DNA of 25,593 bases, taken from an uncultured Eubacteriales bacterium. Lineage in GTDB: Bacteria > Bacillota > Clostridia > Oscillospirales > Butyricicoccaceae. A program made the position numbers and the translations under genes. The notes beneath the pieces were generated by a model. The model was not told the DNA's origin, made no database searches, and worked only from the letters and a program-made list of their open reading frames with translations. This document shows positions 7,014 to 15,628 of this stretch, one piece after another (the first letter of the stretch is position 1; every line of letters begins with the position of its first letter). Location: the NCBI GenBank assembly GCA_905199135.1, contig CAJKFC010000016.1, positions 1 through 25,593 of the forward strand. The letters run 5' to 3'.

Positions 7014-7850
7014 ATGACCGCTGACAAAAGACAATCGGCGACACAATCACAAAAACTCATGGTGTTCGTGCTCACAATGGCGCTTTACGGCCTTGCAACC
7101 CTGTTCACCGAGCTTATACCCAAGTTTCAGGTGGGTATAGTGGAATTTTCCGTAGAGTATTTTCTGTTTATTCCCCTCACTCTCGCAATGCTTTTCGACC
7201 CCATGTCGGCAGCTCTCGGCGCCGCAACAGGCGAGCTGGTATTCAGTGAAATAATGCTGGGACAGTTCGGAGGACTCGGAGAGCTCGAAAAGTTCATCAC
7301 GGTGACAATAGGTGTTTACATAGCGGGAAGAATGGTGCGCGACCCCAAAAACATAAAAATGGTAGGTATTGCCGCTTTTGCGGGAACTGTGATTCAGCAG
7401 GCCCTCGGTACGGCGATAGATATACTCAAAGTGCAGTTTGCCGTTGAGGAATTTGAAGCTGTTGCAGGGCTTCCCGAAAGCGTGTTTTTTACAGAGGGAT
7501 TTGCGTTTTTAAACGATGTGCTCTTCTCGGGAATACTGTTCTGCCTCATACCTACCCTGTTTCTCGTACCCAAGCTCTACGGCAAGATCGAGCCCTTGCT
7601 CGGTATGCAGCCGAGAAATGAAAAGACATTCCTCGGAAGAATAAGCTGGAAAACGGTGGCATGCTGTGCTGCGGCATTTGCGGCGGCTGTCGCTTCTGAG
7701 TTTTTGGCAGAGAGCGGAATGTCTCTCATAGACTGGGAGGCAGGATGGGCAGGAAGCTCCAAAGCACTGTCGACAGCTATGGTGGCAGCGGCGGCAATAT
7801 CGGTGGCGGCTGTTCTGGTAATGAGAAAAAGGGGAGAGAAGAGGGCGTAG
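7014..7850 (+). CDS. Membrane protein, probable ECF transporter S component of unknown substrate
   Basis: The protein has 278 residues and about eight hydrophobic segments (roughly residues 14-35, 45-62, 63-83, 94-108, 116-138, 163-187, 214-232 and 252-270). It is not a recognised vitamin-binding S component such as RibU or BioY. It is called an S component because it is the first gene of an operon whose next two genes encode the ATPases and EcfT of an energy-coupling-factor transporter. The small residues in helix 1 (LTMALYGLATL) resemble the AxxxA-like face that S components use to dock on EcfT. It is longer than the usual six-helix, 170-220 residue S protein; the last two helices follow a cytoplasmic loop and may be an added module. 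A strong AGGAGG (6999-7004) precedes the ATG. Confidence 0.7.
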   Translation: MTADKRQSATQSQKLMVFVLTMALYGLATLFTELIPKFQVGIVEFSVEYFLFIPLTLAMLFDPMSAALGAATGELVFSEIMLGQFGGLGELEKFITVTIGVYIAGRMVRDPKNIKMVGIAAFAGTVIQQALGTAIDILKVQFAVEEFEAVAGLPESVFFTEGFAFLNDVLFSGILFCLIPTLFLVPKLYGKIEPLLGMQPRNEKTFLGRISWKTVACCAAAFAAAVASEFLAESGMSLIDWEAGWAGSSKALSTAMVAAAAISVAAVLVMRKRGEKRA

Positions 7851-7853
7851 TTT

Positions 7854-9545
7854 ATGAATGTGATAGAGATAGATCATCTGACCTATTGCTATCCGGGAGC
7901 CTCAAATCCAACCCTAAAGGACATAAATCTGAAGATAGAAAGAGGGGACTTTCTTGCAATCGTCGGCAACAACGGCTGCGGAAAGTCCACTTTCTGTAAG
8001 ACCTTGAACGGAATAATTCCTCGATTTATAAGCGGGGATTTCGAGGGAACGGTATCTGTGTGCGGAATGGATACGCAAAAATATGAAATAGGAGATCTGG
8101 CAAAAAAAGTAGGATATGTATACCAGGACTTTGAAAATCAGATTATAAGACCTACCGTGTTGGACGACGCCTCCTATGCCTGTCTCAACTATGCAATGGG
8201 AGACTATAAAAAAAGAGGCATGGAAGCTCTTGAAAAATGCGGACTCTCGGGCAGAGAAGATGACTATATCTGGCAGCTTTCGGGCGGTCAGACCCATCTT
8301 CTGGCTCTGGCGGGGGCGGTTTCTCTGGAGCCAGATATACTTATACTCGACGAGCCGATAGCTCAGCTCGATCCCATGCATGCGGGCAGGATATATTCGG
8401 TACTTAAAGAGCTCAACGAAAAATACGGCAAGACCATAATAGTAATCGAGCATCACACCGAATATATAGCCGATTTCTGCAAGCATGTCATGCTTATGAA
8501 AAACGGGTCGGTAGAGTGGGTTCTCGATACCGACGAAGCGCTGCAAAGAGTAGATGAGCTGCAAAGCTGCAATATTTTTCCGCCGCAGGTCACGATAGCC
8601 GCAGACGCCATGAAAAAACAGGGCAGATTTTCACTCGCATTGAGGCTTCCGACTACCGTGGAGCAGGGAAAAGCTGTGTTTGTGCCCATATCCGAAAAAA
8701 AGAGAGAAAAAGAGAAAACAAGGGAAAAAAACCAAACAGCAGCCATGTTTAACAATGTTTCGGTGTCTTACCGTTCGGTAAAAGGAGAGCCTAAGACGGT
8801 ATTTAAGGACCTGAATCTCAAAATTTCCAAGGGAGACAAGCTGGCTCTTATAGGCTCAAACGGAGCGGGGAAATCTACACTTATGAAAATGCTGATCGGG
8901 CTTTTGAAGCCGACTTCGGGAGATGTGGAGCTTTTCGGTCACAGCATAAAAAAAGTAAAGGCCGAGTCATTGTCGAGAAAGATTTCAATGGTGTATCAAA
9001 ATCCCGAAGATATGTTTATAAAGGATTCGATAGCGGCAGATGTAGCCTATGCCATGAAGGTTCGCAATATACAGGACGCCGACATAAAAACCGACAGGCT
9101 TTTAAAGAGATTCCGTCTTGCAGAGCTGAAGGACAGAGACGGAAGGCTGCTTTCGGGCGGACAGATGAGAAGGGCAAGCCTTGCCATAGGTACGGCTCTT
9201 GATCCCGAAATTCTGCTGCTCGACGAGCCTACGGCCAATTTGGACATAGCTACGCGAAAAGAGATAATGACCATGCTTGACGATTTGAAAAATACCACAG
9301 AGACGGTGGTGATAGCCACTCATGACATGCAGCTTGTATGTGAGTGGGCCGACAGAATTGTGGTGCTGTGTCAGGGAGAGGTAATAGCCGACGGCACGAG
9401 AGACGAGATATTTGAAAACGACGCCGTCACCAAGACGGCCGGAATAAGGCCGCCGGAAATCTTTACAATGGCAAAAGAGCTGGATAAAAAGGCTGTATGC
9501 TATACGGTAGATGATTTTCTCAGGCAATTTGACGGAAAGAGGTAA
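7854..9545 (+). CDS. Double-ATPase subunit of ECF transporter (EcfA-EcfA' fusion)
   Basis: This 563-residue cytoplasmic protein has two complete ABC ATPase domains. Domain 1 (about 1-240): Walker A GNNGCGKST (38-46), signature LSGGQ (142-146), Walker B DILILDEP (161-168) and H-loop His200. Domain 2 (about 297-540): Walker A GSNGAGKST (334-342), signature LSGGQ (433-437), Walker B ILLLDEPT (453-460) and His490. A charged linker (about 280-293, rich in K, E and R) joins them. In most ECF transporters these are two proteins, EcfA1 and EcfA2; here they are fused, as in some dedicated systems. The gene follows the S-component stop by three bases and precedes EcfT by seven, so it powers this transporter. 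All catalytic motifs are intact. Confidence 0.92.
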   Translation: MNVIEIDHLTYCYPGASNPTLKDINLKIERGDFLAIVGNNGCGKSTFCKTLNGIIPRFISGDFEGTVSVCGMDTQKYEIGDLAKKVGYVYQDFENQIIRPTVLDDASYACLNYAMGDYKKRGMEALEKCGLSGREDDYIWQLSGGQTHLLALAGAVSLEPDILILDEPIAQLDPMHAGRIYSVLKELNEKYGKTIIVIEHHTEYIADFCKHVMLMKNGSVEWVLDTDEALQRVDELQSCNIFPPQVTIAADAMKKQGRFSLALRLPTTVEQGKAVFVPISEKKREKEKTREKNQTAAMFNNVSVSYRSVKGEPKTVFKDLNLKISKGDKLALIGSNGAGKSTLMKMLIGLLKPTSGDVELFGHSIKKVKAESLSRKISMVYQNPEDMFIKDSIAADVAYAMKVRNIQDADIKTDRLLKRFRLAELKDRDGRLLSGGQMRRASLAIGTALDPEILLLDEPTANLDIATRKEIMTMLDDLKNTTETVVIATHDMQLVCEWADRIVVLCQGEVIADGTRDEIFENDAVTKTAGIRPPEIFTMAKELDKKAVCYTVDDFLRQFDGKR

Positions 9546-9552
9546 TTGATAT

Positions 9553-10383
9553 ATGAAATACGCTGAAAAGCTTTCGGAGAGTATAGTCGATAAGCTTTCG
9601 ATAGATTTTTTGAGAAATCAGGTTTTGAAAAACGCCTATGGAAACGACGATACGGTCATAGCGGCCATGGATCCGAGAGCCCTTATAGCATGGTATCTGT
9701 TTTTCGGCATAGTGCCGTGGTTTGCGTCCGACCCTGTGTTCTTGCTGGGCTGCTTTGTTCTTGTGGCTGTCACCACAAAACTGGCGAGAGTGGCAGGACT
9801 TGTGATGTTTCTGTTCGTTTTGGGAGTGTTTTCCCAGACAGGCTATCTGTTTATAGTGTCGCTCTTTTTTGGAGCCGACAGCTCTGCTGTCATGCCGCTT
9901 TTGATACTCACATTGAAGGTTGCCACCGTTTCTCTGGCATCGGTGACAATATTTTCAGGTCTTGACCCCGACAAACTGTCCAACGGGCTTATGTGGTACG
10001 GCTGTCCGGAGAGACTTTCGTTTTCCATATCCTATGCTTACAGAATTTTGCCCCTTCTCATGGAGGAGTTTCAAAATGTTCTGCTGTCTTACAGACTCAG
10101 GGGAAACGCCCCGGAAAACGATACTTTTTTCGGAAAAATAAGATATCTGATATATCAGATAAAAATTATCATTCAGGCTTTTTACCCCCTTATGCTCAAC
10201 ACGGCAAAAAGGTCGAGGACGACTGTGGAGGTACTGGAAATAAAGGGGTACCGATATGCCGCCTCCAATAAAGAGGTCAAAAAAATAAAGCTGTCTTCTT
10301 TAAAGACAGGAGACAACGATCTTCTGTTTTTGTCGCTGTCCTTTTTGTGGGTGGCGGTCACGGTTATGGCTTCATTTATTTAA
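9553..10383 (+). CDS. ecfT: ECF transporter transmembrane subunit EcfT
   Basis: This 276-residue membrane protein is the scaffold that couples ATP hydrolysis to movement of the S component. It has the family's opening DPRALIAWYLFFGIVPWF (residues 40-57), about five hydrophobic segments, and the two long cytoplasmic coupling helices. The helices end in the conserved short motifs SYRLRG (179-184) and EIKGYR (229-234), variants of the Ala-Arg-Gly signatures that seat in the ATPase grooves. A weak AGAGG lies about 11 bases before the ATG. Being encoded beside its own S protein and ATPases, rather than in a shared ribosomal-protein-linked locus, it marks a dedicated (group I) rather than shared (group II) system. 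Confidence 0.88.
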   Translation: MKYAEKLSESIVDKLSIDFLRNQVLKNAYGNDDTVIAAMDPRALIAWYLFFGIVPWFASDPVFLLGCFVLVAVTTKLARVAGLVMFLFVLGVFSQTGYLFIVSLFFGADSSAVMPLLILTLKVATVSLASVTIFSGLDPDKLSNGLMWYGCPERLSFSISYAYRILPLLMEEFQNVLLSYRLRGNAPENDTFFGKIRYLIYQIKIIIQAFYPLMLNTAKRSRTTVEVLEIKGYRYAASNKEVKKIKLSSLKTGDNDLLFLSLSFLWVAVTVMASFI

Positions 10384-10398
10384 GCGAGAGGTCAAGAA

Positions 10399-11232
10399 AT
10401 GAATATAGATTTTCATACACACGGAAAACTGGCAAAATATCTGCCTTTTTCAAAAGAATATACAGACTGGCTTTTTCATGAGGCAAAAACGGCGGGGCTT
10501 GATGCCGTATGCCTTACAGAGCATTTCAACACACAGCATTTCGACGAGCTTTACAGCTATGTGGCCGAAAAGGGCGACAGGCAAAAGGACGCCTATATTT
10601 TTGACGGACTCAAGATATTTCCCGGCATGGAGACAGACATAGCCGAGGGGGGACATGTGCTGTGCATAGGACCTATGGAGGCGATAAGAGAACTCAATTC
10701 AAGGCTTTCTCCCTACAAGAGAAAGGACAGATTTTTGCCTTTTGAGGAGCTCATCGAGATATTCGGGGAATATCCCGTAAAGGTGGGAGCCGCTCACCCT
10801 TTCAGAGAAGGGGGCAATATACCTTATCTGCAAAAGGAGCTTTTGCAGAGATTTGATTTTATAGATTTAAACGGAAAAGACATAGCGGAAAACAGAAGTC
10901 TCACCGAAAGAAAGACATATGAGCTGTGCAAAAAGCTCAATAAGCCGTGTGTGTCGGGCAGCGATACACATCAGGCTGTGCAGTACGGGTGTATAAAAAC
11001 CTGTTTTGAAAAAGAGGCAGACTCATTTGATGAGCTTTTTAACGAGATAAAAAGCGGCAGGTATTCAGTTGTTATCGATGAAAAGGCCTCGTTCAAAGTC
11101 AGGACGGCAACCCTTTTGAAGAGGGCGCTCAAGGAGGTTCACGCTTTGGGGGGAGATTATGTGTCGGTAATCCTCGGAAAAGAAAGTGAATCTGCCGCGG
11201 TGCTGGAGGCAAAAAGAAAATGTGCGGTTTAG
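10399..11232 (+). CDS. PHP-domain phosphoesterase
   Basis: The 277-residue protein is a PHP (polymerase and histidinol phosphatase) domain hydrolase, a cytoplasmic metal enzyme that removes phosphate from small molecules or cuts phosphodiesters. Metal ligands are visible in order: D-F-H-T-H (His6, His8), T-E-H (Glu41, His42), M-E-T-D (Glu78), His86, AAHPF (His133) and GSDTH (Asp189, His191), the standard nine-ligand pattern. It stands alone as a catalytic domain with no polymerase or nuclease partner. It sits between EcfT and the inositol-phosphatase gene, overlapping the latter by 13 bases, so it probably acts on an imported compound or a metabolite of it. The exact substrate is not predictable; histidinol phosphate is unlikely given the context. 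Confidence 0.85.
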   Translation: MNIDFHTHGKLAKYLPFSKEYTDWLFHEAKTAGLDAVCLTEHFNTQHFDELYSYVAEKGDRQKDAYIFDGLKIFPGMETDIAEGGHVLCIGPMEAIRELNSRLSPYKRKDRFLPFEELIEIFGEYPVKVGAAHPFREGGNIPYLQKELLQRFDFIDLNGKDIAENRSLTERKTYELCKKLNKPCVSGSDTHQAVQYGCIKTCFEKEADSFDELFNEIKSGRYSVVIDEKASFKVRTATLLKRALKEVHALGGDYVSVILGKESESAAVLEAKRKCAV

Positions 11233-11993
11233 ACAGAGAAGAGCTTTTTGAAGATGCAGTCTGTCTGGTTAAAAAGGCAGGAGAACTCCTTAAAAATAAA
11301 ATTTCTGTCGATCAAATAGGAAAAAAGGGAAAGACAGATTTTGTGACAGATATCGACAGAAAAGTGCAGCAGATGCTCAAAAGTTCTCTTGCAGAGCTGG
11401 ATAGTTCAATAGCTTTTACAGCTGAGGAACAGGAAAACTATGAAGAGATGCTTTCGGGCTACGCATGGATTCTCGACCCTGTGGACGGCACCACAAATCT
11501 GATACACTCATTTCATGCCAGCGCGATTTCTCTGGCCTTCGCCTTTGAGAGAAAAGTGATGTTCGGAATAGTTTTCAACCCTTTTACAGATGAGTTGTAT
11601 ACGGCAGTAAGAGGGAAGGGAGCATTTTTAAACGGTGAGAAAATAAGGGTAAGCGAAGCCGAGAGCCTTGCCGACAGTCTTTGTTTTGCAGGGACAAACC
11701 CTGGAAAAAGAGATATGGCAGACATGGCTTTTGCGAGAATGAGAGCGGCATATGAAAGGTGCCGCGATATCAGAAGAATAGGAGCTGCCTCTGTGGAGAT
11801 CTGTTATTTGGCGGACGGAAGAGCCGACGGGTATTTTGAGTACGGACTCAAGCTGTGGGATTATGCCGCCGCTTCGCTGATATTGGAAGAGGCGGGAGGC
11901 ATGCTGACTTCCGATGTGGGATTTTGCCTGAAAGACGCCGACATAGCCGCCTCCAACGGAAAGATTCACGCAGAGCTTTTGAGTATACTTTAA
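11220..11993 (+). CDS. Inositol monophosphatase family phosphatase (SuhB/CysQ-like)
   Basis: This 257-residue enzyme belongs to the Mg-dependent, lithium-sensitive phosphatase family that hydrolyses inositol phosphates, 3'-phosphoadenosine 5'-phosphate (pAp) or related sugar phosphates. Motifs are complete: DFVTDID (40-46), the acidic pair at Glu69-Glu70, WILDPVDGTTN (83-93, with Asp86 and Asp89 binding metal) and LWDYAAASLILEEAGG (212-227, Asp214). A GGAGG (11205-11209) inside the preceding gene, ten bases before the ATG, fixes the start and gives a 13-base overlap. Together with the PHP gene it provides two phosphatases in one transport operon. The sequence does not tell which member of the family it is. 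Confidence 0.88.
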   Translation: MCGLDREELFEDAVCLVKKAGELLKNKISVDQIGKKGKTDFVTDIDRKVQQMLKSSLAELDSSIAFTAEEQENYEEMLSGYAWILDPVDGTTNLIHSFHASAISLAFAFERKVMFGIVFNPFTDELYTAVRGKGAFLNGEKIRVSEAESLADSLCFAGTNPGKRDMADMAFARMRAAYERCRDIRRIGAASVEICYLADGRADGYFEYGLKLWDYAAASLILEEAGGMLTSDVGFCLKDADIAASNGKIHAELLSIL

Positions 11994-12005
11994 AGGAGAG
12001 GAAAA

Positions 12006-12836
12006 ATGATAGTAGAGCTGCCGCTTCGGCCGGAAAAGCTTACATCTGCCGAAAATATCATAATTGAATATATAGCAGGACACAGCCGAGAATTTATTTT
12101 CATGACGATAGGACAGCTGGCGTCGGTTTTGAATATTTCCGAGGCCACCATTTCGAGATTTGCAAAACACATGGGATGCGAAGATTTCAAGCATCTGAAA
12201 CAGACCGTTATGGAGCAGACCGTCATGAAAGGACCTGCCAGAAAGCTTGCGAATACCCTGCTCACTTCAGAGGACAGGCTTTTGGAAAATTGGATTGAAA
12301 AGCAGAGAGATAATCTCAGAAAAACTTTGGAACATACCGAGGAAAAACAGTTTAAAGCGGCGGTAAAGACCGTGGCTGCGGCAAGAAGAGTGTTTATCTA
12401 TGCAAAAAATGCCTCTAAATCCCCGGCACAGCTGCTGGAATACAGGCTGAGAAGAATAGGAATAGATGTCAGAATGCTGCCTTTGGGGGGCAGTGAAATG
12501 CTTGAGCAGCTGTCGTGCGCCGAAAAGGGCGATGCCGTTATAATATTTGCGTTTTCGAAAATTTCCGCCGAGGCAGAGGTTATTTTGGATAATAAAAAGG
12601 ATGCGGGTTATTCCACCATACTGTTCAGCGGGAGAATATACAGAGAAAACGGTACGGGAGCCGATATAAATCTGTATGTATGCCGCGGAGACGAGGAAGA
12701 ATATCACTCGATGTGTGCCCCCATAGCGGCAGTCGAAGCCATTGTGATAGGAGTTTCCGACAAGATGGGAGCAAGAGCTGTGGAAAAACTCGACAGAATT
12801 AAAAATCTAAAAGACAAATACGGCAAAAAAATATAA
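12006..12836 (+). CDS. RpiR/MurR-family regulator with SIS domain
   Basis: This 276-residue DNA-binding regulator has an N-terminal HTH_6 domain (helix-turn-helix around residues 35-70: IGQLASVLNISEATISRFAKHMG) and a C-terminal SIS phosphosugar-binding domain (about 115-255, including the ASKSPAQLLEYRLRRIGIDVRML segment). RpiR proteins sense phosphorylated sugars, polyols or amino sugars. AGGAGAGG precedes the ATG. It is the last gene of the transporter operon, 12 bases after the phosphatase, so it most likely controls that operon and points to a phosphorylated carbohydrate-like effector. The possible operator at 6876-6891 is its best candidate site. Confidence 0.85.
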   Translation: MIVELPLRPEKLTSAENIIIEYIAGHSREFIFMTIGQLASVLNISEATISRFAKHMGCEDFKHLKQTVMEQTVMKGPARKLANTLLTSEDRLLENWIEKQRDNLRKTLEHTEEKQFKAAVKTVAAARRVFIYAKNASKSPAQLLEYRLRRIGIDVRMLPLGGSEMLEQLSCAEKGDAVIIFAFSKISAEAEVILDNKKDAGYSTILFSGRIYRENGTGADINLYVCRGDEEEYHSMCAPIAAVEAIVIGVSDKMGARAVEKLDRIKNLKDKYGKKI

Positions 12837-12862
12837 AAGACGGATAGCTATCCGTCTTTTTT
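12835..12862. terminator. Bidirectional intrinsic terminator
   Basis: A perfect 12-bp inverted repeat (AAAAGACGGATA at 12835-12846, its complement at 12849-12860) with flanking A and T runs ends the transporter operon on the + strand and the citrate lyase operon on the minus strand. It overlaps the last codons of both genes. Confidence 0.9.
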
Positions 12863-14221
12863 AAAATTCTCACATATGTCATGGATAAAGTAAGTCAGTG
12901 CCAGAAGATCGGCGCAGCCGCCGGGAGACAGGTTTTTCTCTATGGCTTTGGTGTCGAGCTCAAGGGCGCATTTCATAAAATCGCCGCTCTTGAGAGCTTC
13001 GTCTGCATTTTTTCTCAGCCATCTTAGACCGTATTCTCCGCCTCTTTTCAGGACATTTGTGTCCCTCACATGCCTTATGAGGGTCAGCAGGGTAAATACA
13101 CCGCCGTCATTTCGGCTCATTCCCCTGTTTAAACAGTCCTCAAAGCAGGGGAGAGCCAGCTCGAATATCGACGGAAAACCATCGGCGCTTTCGCCCCTTA
13201 CACCCTTTATGCCGTATTCGGCAAAGAGATATTCGCCGTAGGTTTCGGGGGATTTCGAGGAGAGTTTCTCAAAGTCCTCCACCGAGCAGGCGGACACCTG
13301 TTTTATGGTTTTGTGAAGCTCATCTTTTGAGACGCAGCCGCCGTCATACATGACACAGGCTGCCGAAAACACCGCTATGCCCATGGAAAATATAGCGCCC
13401 TTGTGGGTGTTCACGCCGCCCGTCACGGAAAACATCTGCCTTTCGGCCTCCATACCTCTGTCACGGAGAGTGCGTAGGGCAAAATGGGGATCCTCACATT
13501 CCGTGCCCTTTAAAGCCATATCGTAAAAATAGCTTTCAAGGCTTTGGGCGCTTTTGAGAAAGAGATCCCAATCCATATCGCTGTGGGCACCGCTGTTGTT
13601 TTTGTCCACAAGCCCCGGCTTCGGGGTGGTCATGACCTCACATATGAGGGCGTTTACGGCCAGCTGTGATATTTTATGAGCCAAAGCGTTTTTTACAAAC
13701 CCGTCCATGAGGGAGATCGTCTTTTTGAAGACTTCGGCTATGCTGTGGGCTCGGCTCCTGCCGCACACGGCGGCGTCCTTTGAACAGACGATGCATTTTC
13801 TCGGAGGAAAGCCGAAGAGGTCTCTCGAGAGTTTGCCGCCGTCTGCATCTATGACATCGGCGTCAAAAATGCGGCGGCATTCGTCGGCGTTTTCAAACTT
13901 CATGGCGATTTTTTTGATCTTTTGGGCGTCACCGTCTACTACCATATAACATTCGCCGCCGCTCGGTCTCCACTCAAAGGCGGAAAAGACCGTATTGAGA
14001 CCTGCTTTTTCCAAATCGTCCTTTAAAATCTCTGCCCCCGCTTCAAGAGCCATACGGGCGAGGGAAAAAAGCTTTAGGGGCCCAGTTATGTTGAGGGTAA
14101 GGCATATCATGGGCAGACGGTATTTCTCCGAAAGCTCTCTTTGAAAGGCCGCCCTCTCCTCACGGCAGCTCAATAAAACATCAAGGGGCACATATGCCCC
14201 TTGAATATGGTGTTTTTTCAT
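12848..14221 (-). CDS. citXG: CitX-CitG fusion: citrate lyase holo-ACP synthase and triphosphoribosyl-dephospho-CoA synthase
   Basis: The 457-residue protein joins two enzymes that make and attach the citrate lyase prosthetic group. The CitX part (about 1-175) transfers phosphoribosyl-dephospho-CoA to CitD and shows EWRPSGGE (83-90), DVIDADGGKLSRDLFG (122-137), RKCIVC (141-146) and CGRSRAHS (153-160). The CitG part (about 180-457) makes triphosphoribosyl-dephospho-CoA from dephospho-CoA and ATP and shows TPKPGLVDKNNSGAHSDM (199-216) and GVNTHKGAIFS. Such fusions are known in other Firmicutes. The ATG follows the citF stop with no gap (TAAATG) and no clear ribosome binding site, so it relies on coupled translation. 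It ends in the shared terminator. Confidence 0.9.
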   Translation of the reverse strand: MKKHHIQGAYVPLDVLLSCREERAAFQRELSEKYRLPMICLTLNITGPLKLFSLARMALEAGAEILKDDLEKAGLNTVFSAFEWRPSGGECYMVVDGDAQKIKKIAMKFENADECRRIFDADVIDADGGKLSRDLFGFPPRKCIVCSKDAAVCGRSRAHSIAEVFKKTISLMDGFVKNALAHKISQLAVNALICEVMTTPKPGLVDKNNSGAHSDMDWDLFLKSAQSLESYFYDMALKGTECEDPHFALRTLRDRGMEAERQMFSVTGGVNTHKGAIFSMGIAVFSAACVMYDGGCVSKDELHKTIKQVSACSVEDFEKLSSKSPETYGEYLFAEYGIKGVRGESADGFPSIFELALPCFEDCLNRGMSRNDGGVFTLLTLIRHVRDTNVLKRGGEYGLRWLRKNADEALKSGDFMKCALELDTKAIEKNLSPGGCADLLALTYFIHDICENFKKDG

Positions 14222-15628
14222 TTAGCGCACGCTCTTTATGGTGTCGAGAAGTGTGCCGTCGCGGTAGATGACATTTGCCACTGTTCTGCCGTTAGGTACA
14301 ACATTCTTCGGCACTCCCGTGATGCCTTCGGCTATTCTCTTGAGCTCACATATATCGCAGACGGGAAGTCCTGCGTCTTTGAATCTCTGAGCCAGATCCT
14401 TGTTGTATTTCTCGTTTACGGCTATGCCGTGCTGGGTTACGAGAACATCAATGGTGCTGCCGGGAGTGGAGGTGCAGAGCACCTTGTCGACGACGATGGA
14501 AAGTCTTGCGCGGGTCAGCGGAGCTATTATCATAGCCATCTTTGCCCCTGCGGCTGTGTCGGAGTGTCCGCCCGAACCGCCCATGATATATCCGTTGGAG
14601 TCTGTATGGACATTGACATTGAAGTCGGTGTCTATCTGTGTAGCGCCGAGAATTACCACATCGAGGCTGTCGACAGCCGAGCTCTTTGAAGCGGGGCTTG
14701 CGTACTGCATTGCGGAAATCTCACGGTGGCGGGGATTTGTTCTTATGGACTCTACGGCGTCGAGGTCGAAGCACTGAACATCGAGAAGGCTTTCAAAACA
14801 GCCTGCATTCATCATGTCGACCATGTATTTTGTGATGCCGCCGAGACCGAAGCTGCCCTTGACGCCCTTTTTGAGCATGATGTCCATGAGGAACTTGGCT
14901 GCCGCAAGGGAGGGGCCGCCTGCGCCTGTCTGGAAGGACATGCCGTCTTTGAGAAGTCCGCTGGCCTCGATTGCCTTTGCGGCGTAGGAAGCCATGACGA
15001 GACCTACGGGGTCACGGGTGATCTTTGTAGTGCCCGAAACTATGCCCGAGGGGTTTCCTATGCTGTCAACCTCGAGAACATAGTCCACATATACCTCGGG
15101 TATCGAGAAGTCTGCCAGAGGATAGGGAACCAGATTGTCTGTGATTACGACGACCTTTTTGGCGTACATGGCGTCGGCAAAGGCGTAGCCAAGAGAGCCG
15201 CATGCCGATTTGCCGTATTTACCTGTGCAGTTGCCCATGGTGTCGGCTGTGGGAGCGGCAATAAAGGCCACATCTATGGGAGCCTTGAGGGTGGATATGT
15301 CGGCAGGTCTGCCGCCGTGGGTACGGAAGGTGACGGGTTTTTCGAGAACGCCCTCGCTTATGGCGCGTCCTACGACGCCGCCTATGTAGTTTGCCTCGAG
15401 ACCTGTGACAACGCCGTTTCTTATGTGACCTATAAGGGGCTGATGGGTGTCAAAAACCGAGCTGGCGTTGACATTTATATTCTTTATGCCCTTTTCGGCA
15501 ATGGCTTCCATAACCATGTTGAGAACATAGTCGCCGTTTCTCAGATGGTGGTGGAAGGAGACCGTCATGCCGTCCTTAAGACCGCAGAGGTCGATGATTT
15601 CCTTGAGAGAAGATACAACCTTATTCAT
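14222..15628 (-). CDS. citF: Citrate (or citramalate) lyase alpha subunit
   Basis: The alpha subunit is the acyl-carrier transferase of the lyase: it swaps acetyl for citryl on CitD. Family landmarks are present: DGMTVSFHHHLRNGDYV at the start, HGGR, DVAFIAAPT, GNCTGKYGKSACGSLGYA, QTGAGGPSLA, FALGGIT-like FGLGGITKYMVDMM, DVQCFDLDAV, ISAMQYASP, QIDTDFNVNV, GGSGGHSDTAAGAKMAM and VLVTQHGIAVN. At 468 residues it is about 40 shorter than the roughly 510-residue enterobacterial CitF; the missing part is the N-terminal leader before DGMTVSFHHH, not the catalytic core. The start overlaps citE by eight bases, with GGGGG about eight bases upstream. Citramalate lyase, an enzyme of the same family used in glutamate fermentation by some clostridia, is the main alternative. 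Confidence 0.92.
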   Translation of the reverse strand: MNKVVSSLKEIIDLCGLKDGMTVSFHHHLRNGDYVLNMVMEAIAEKGIKNINVNASSVFDTHQPLIGHIRNGVVTGLEANYIGGVVGRAISEGVLEKPVTFRTHGGRPADISTLKAPIDVAFIAAPTADTMGNCTGKYGKSACGSLGYAFADAMYAKKVVVITDNLVPYPLADFSIPEVYVDYVLEVDSIGNPSGIVSGTTKITRDPVGLVMASYAAKAIEASGLLKDGMSFQTGAGGPSLAAAKFLMDIMLKKGVKGSFGLGGITKYMVDMMNAGCFESLLDVQCFDLDAVESIRTNPRHREISAMQYASPASKSSAVDSLDVVILGATQIDTDFNVNVHTDSNGYIMGGSGGHSDTAAGAKMAMIIAPLTRARLSIVVDKVLCTSTPGSTIDVLVTQHGIAVNEKYNKDLAQRFKDAGLPVCDICELKRIAEGITGVPKNVVPNGRTVANVIYRDGTLLDTIKSVR

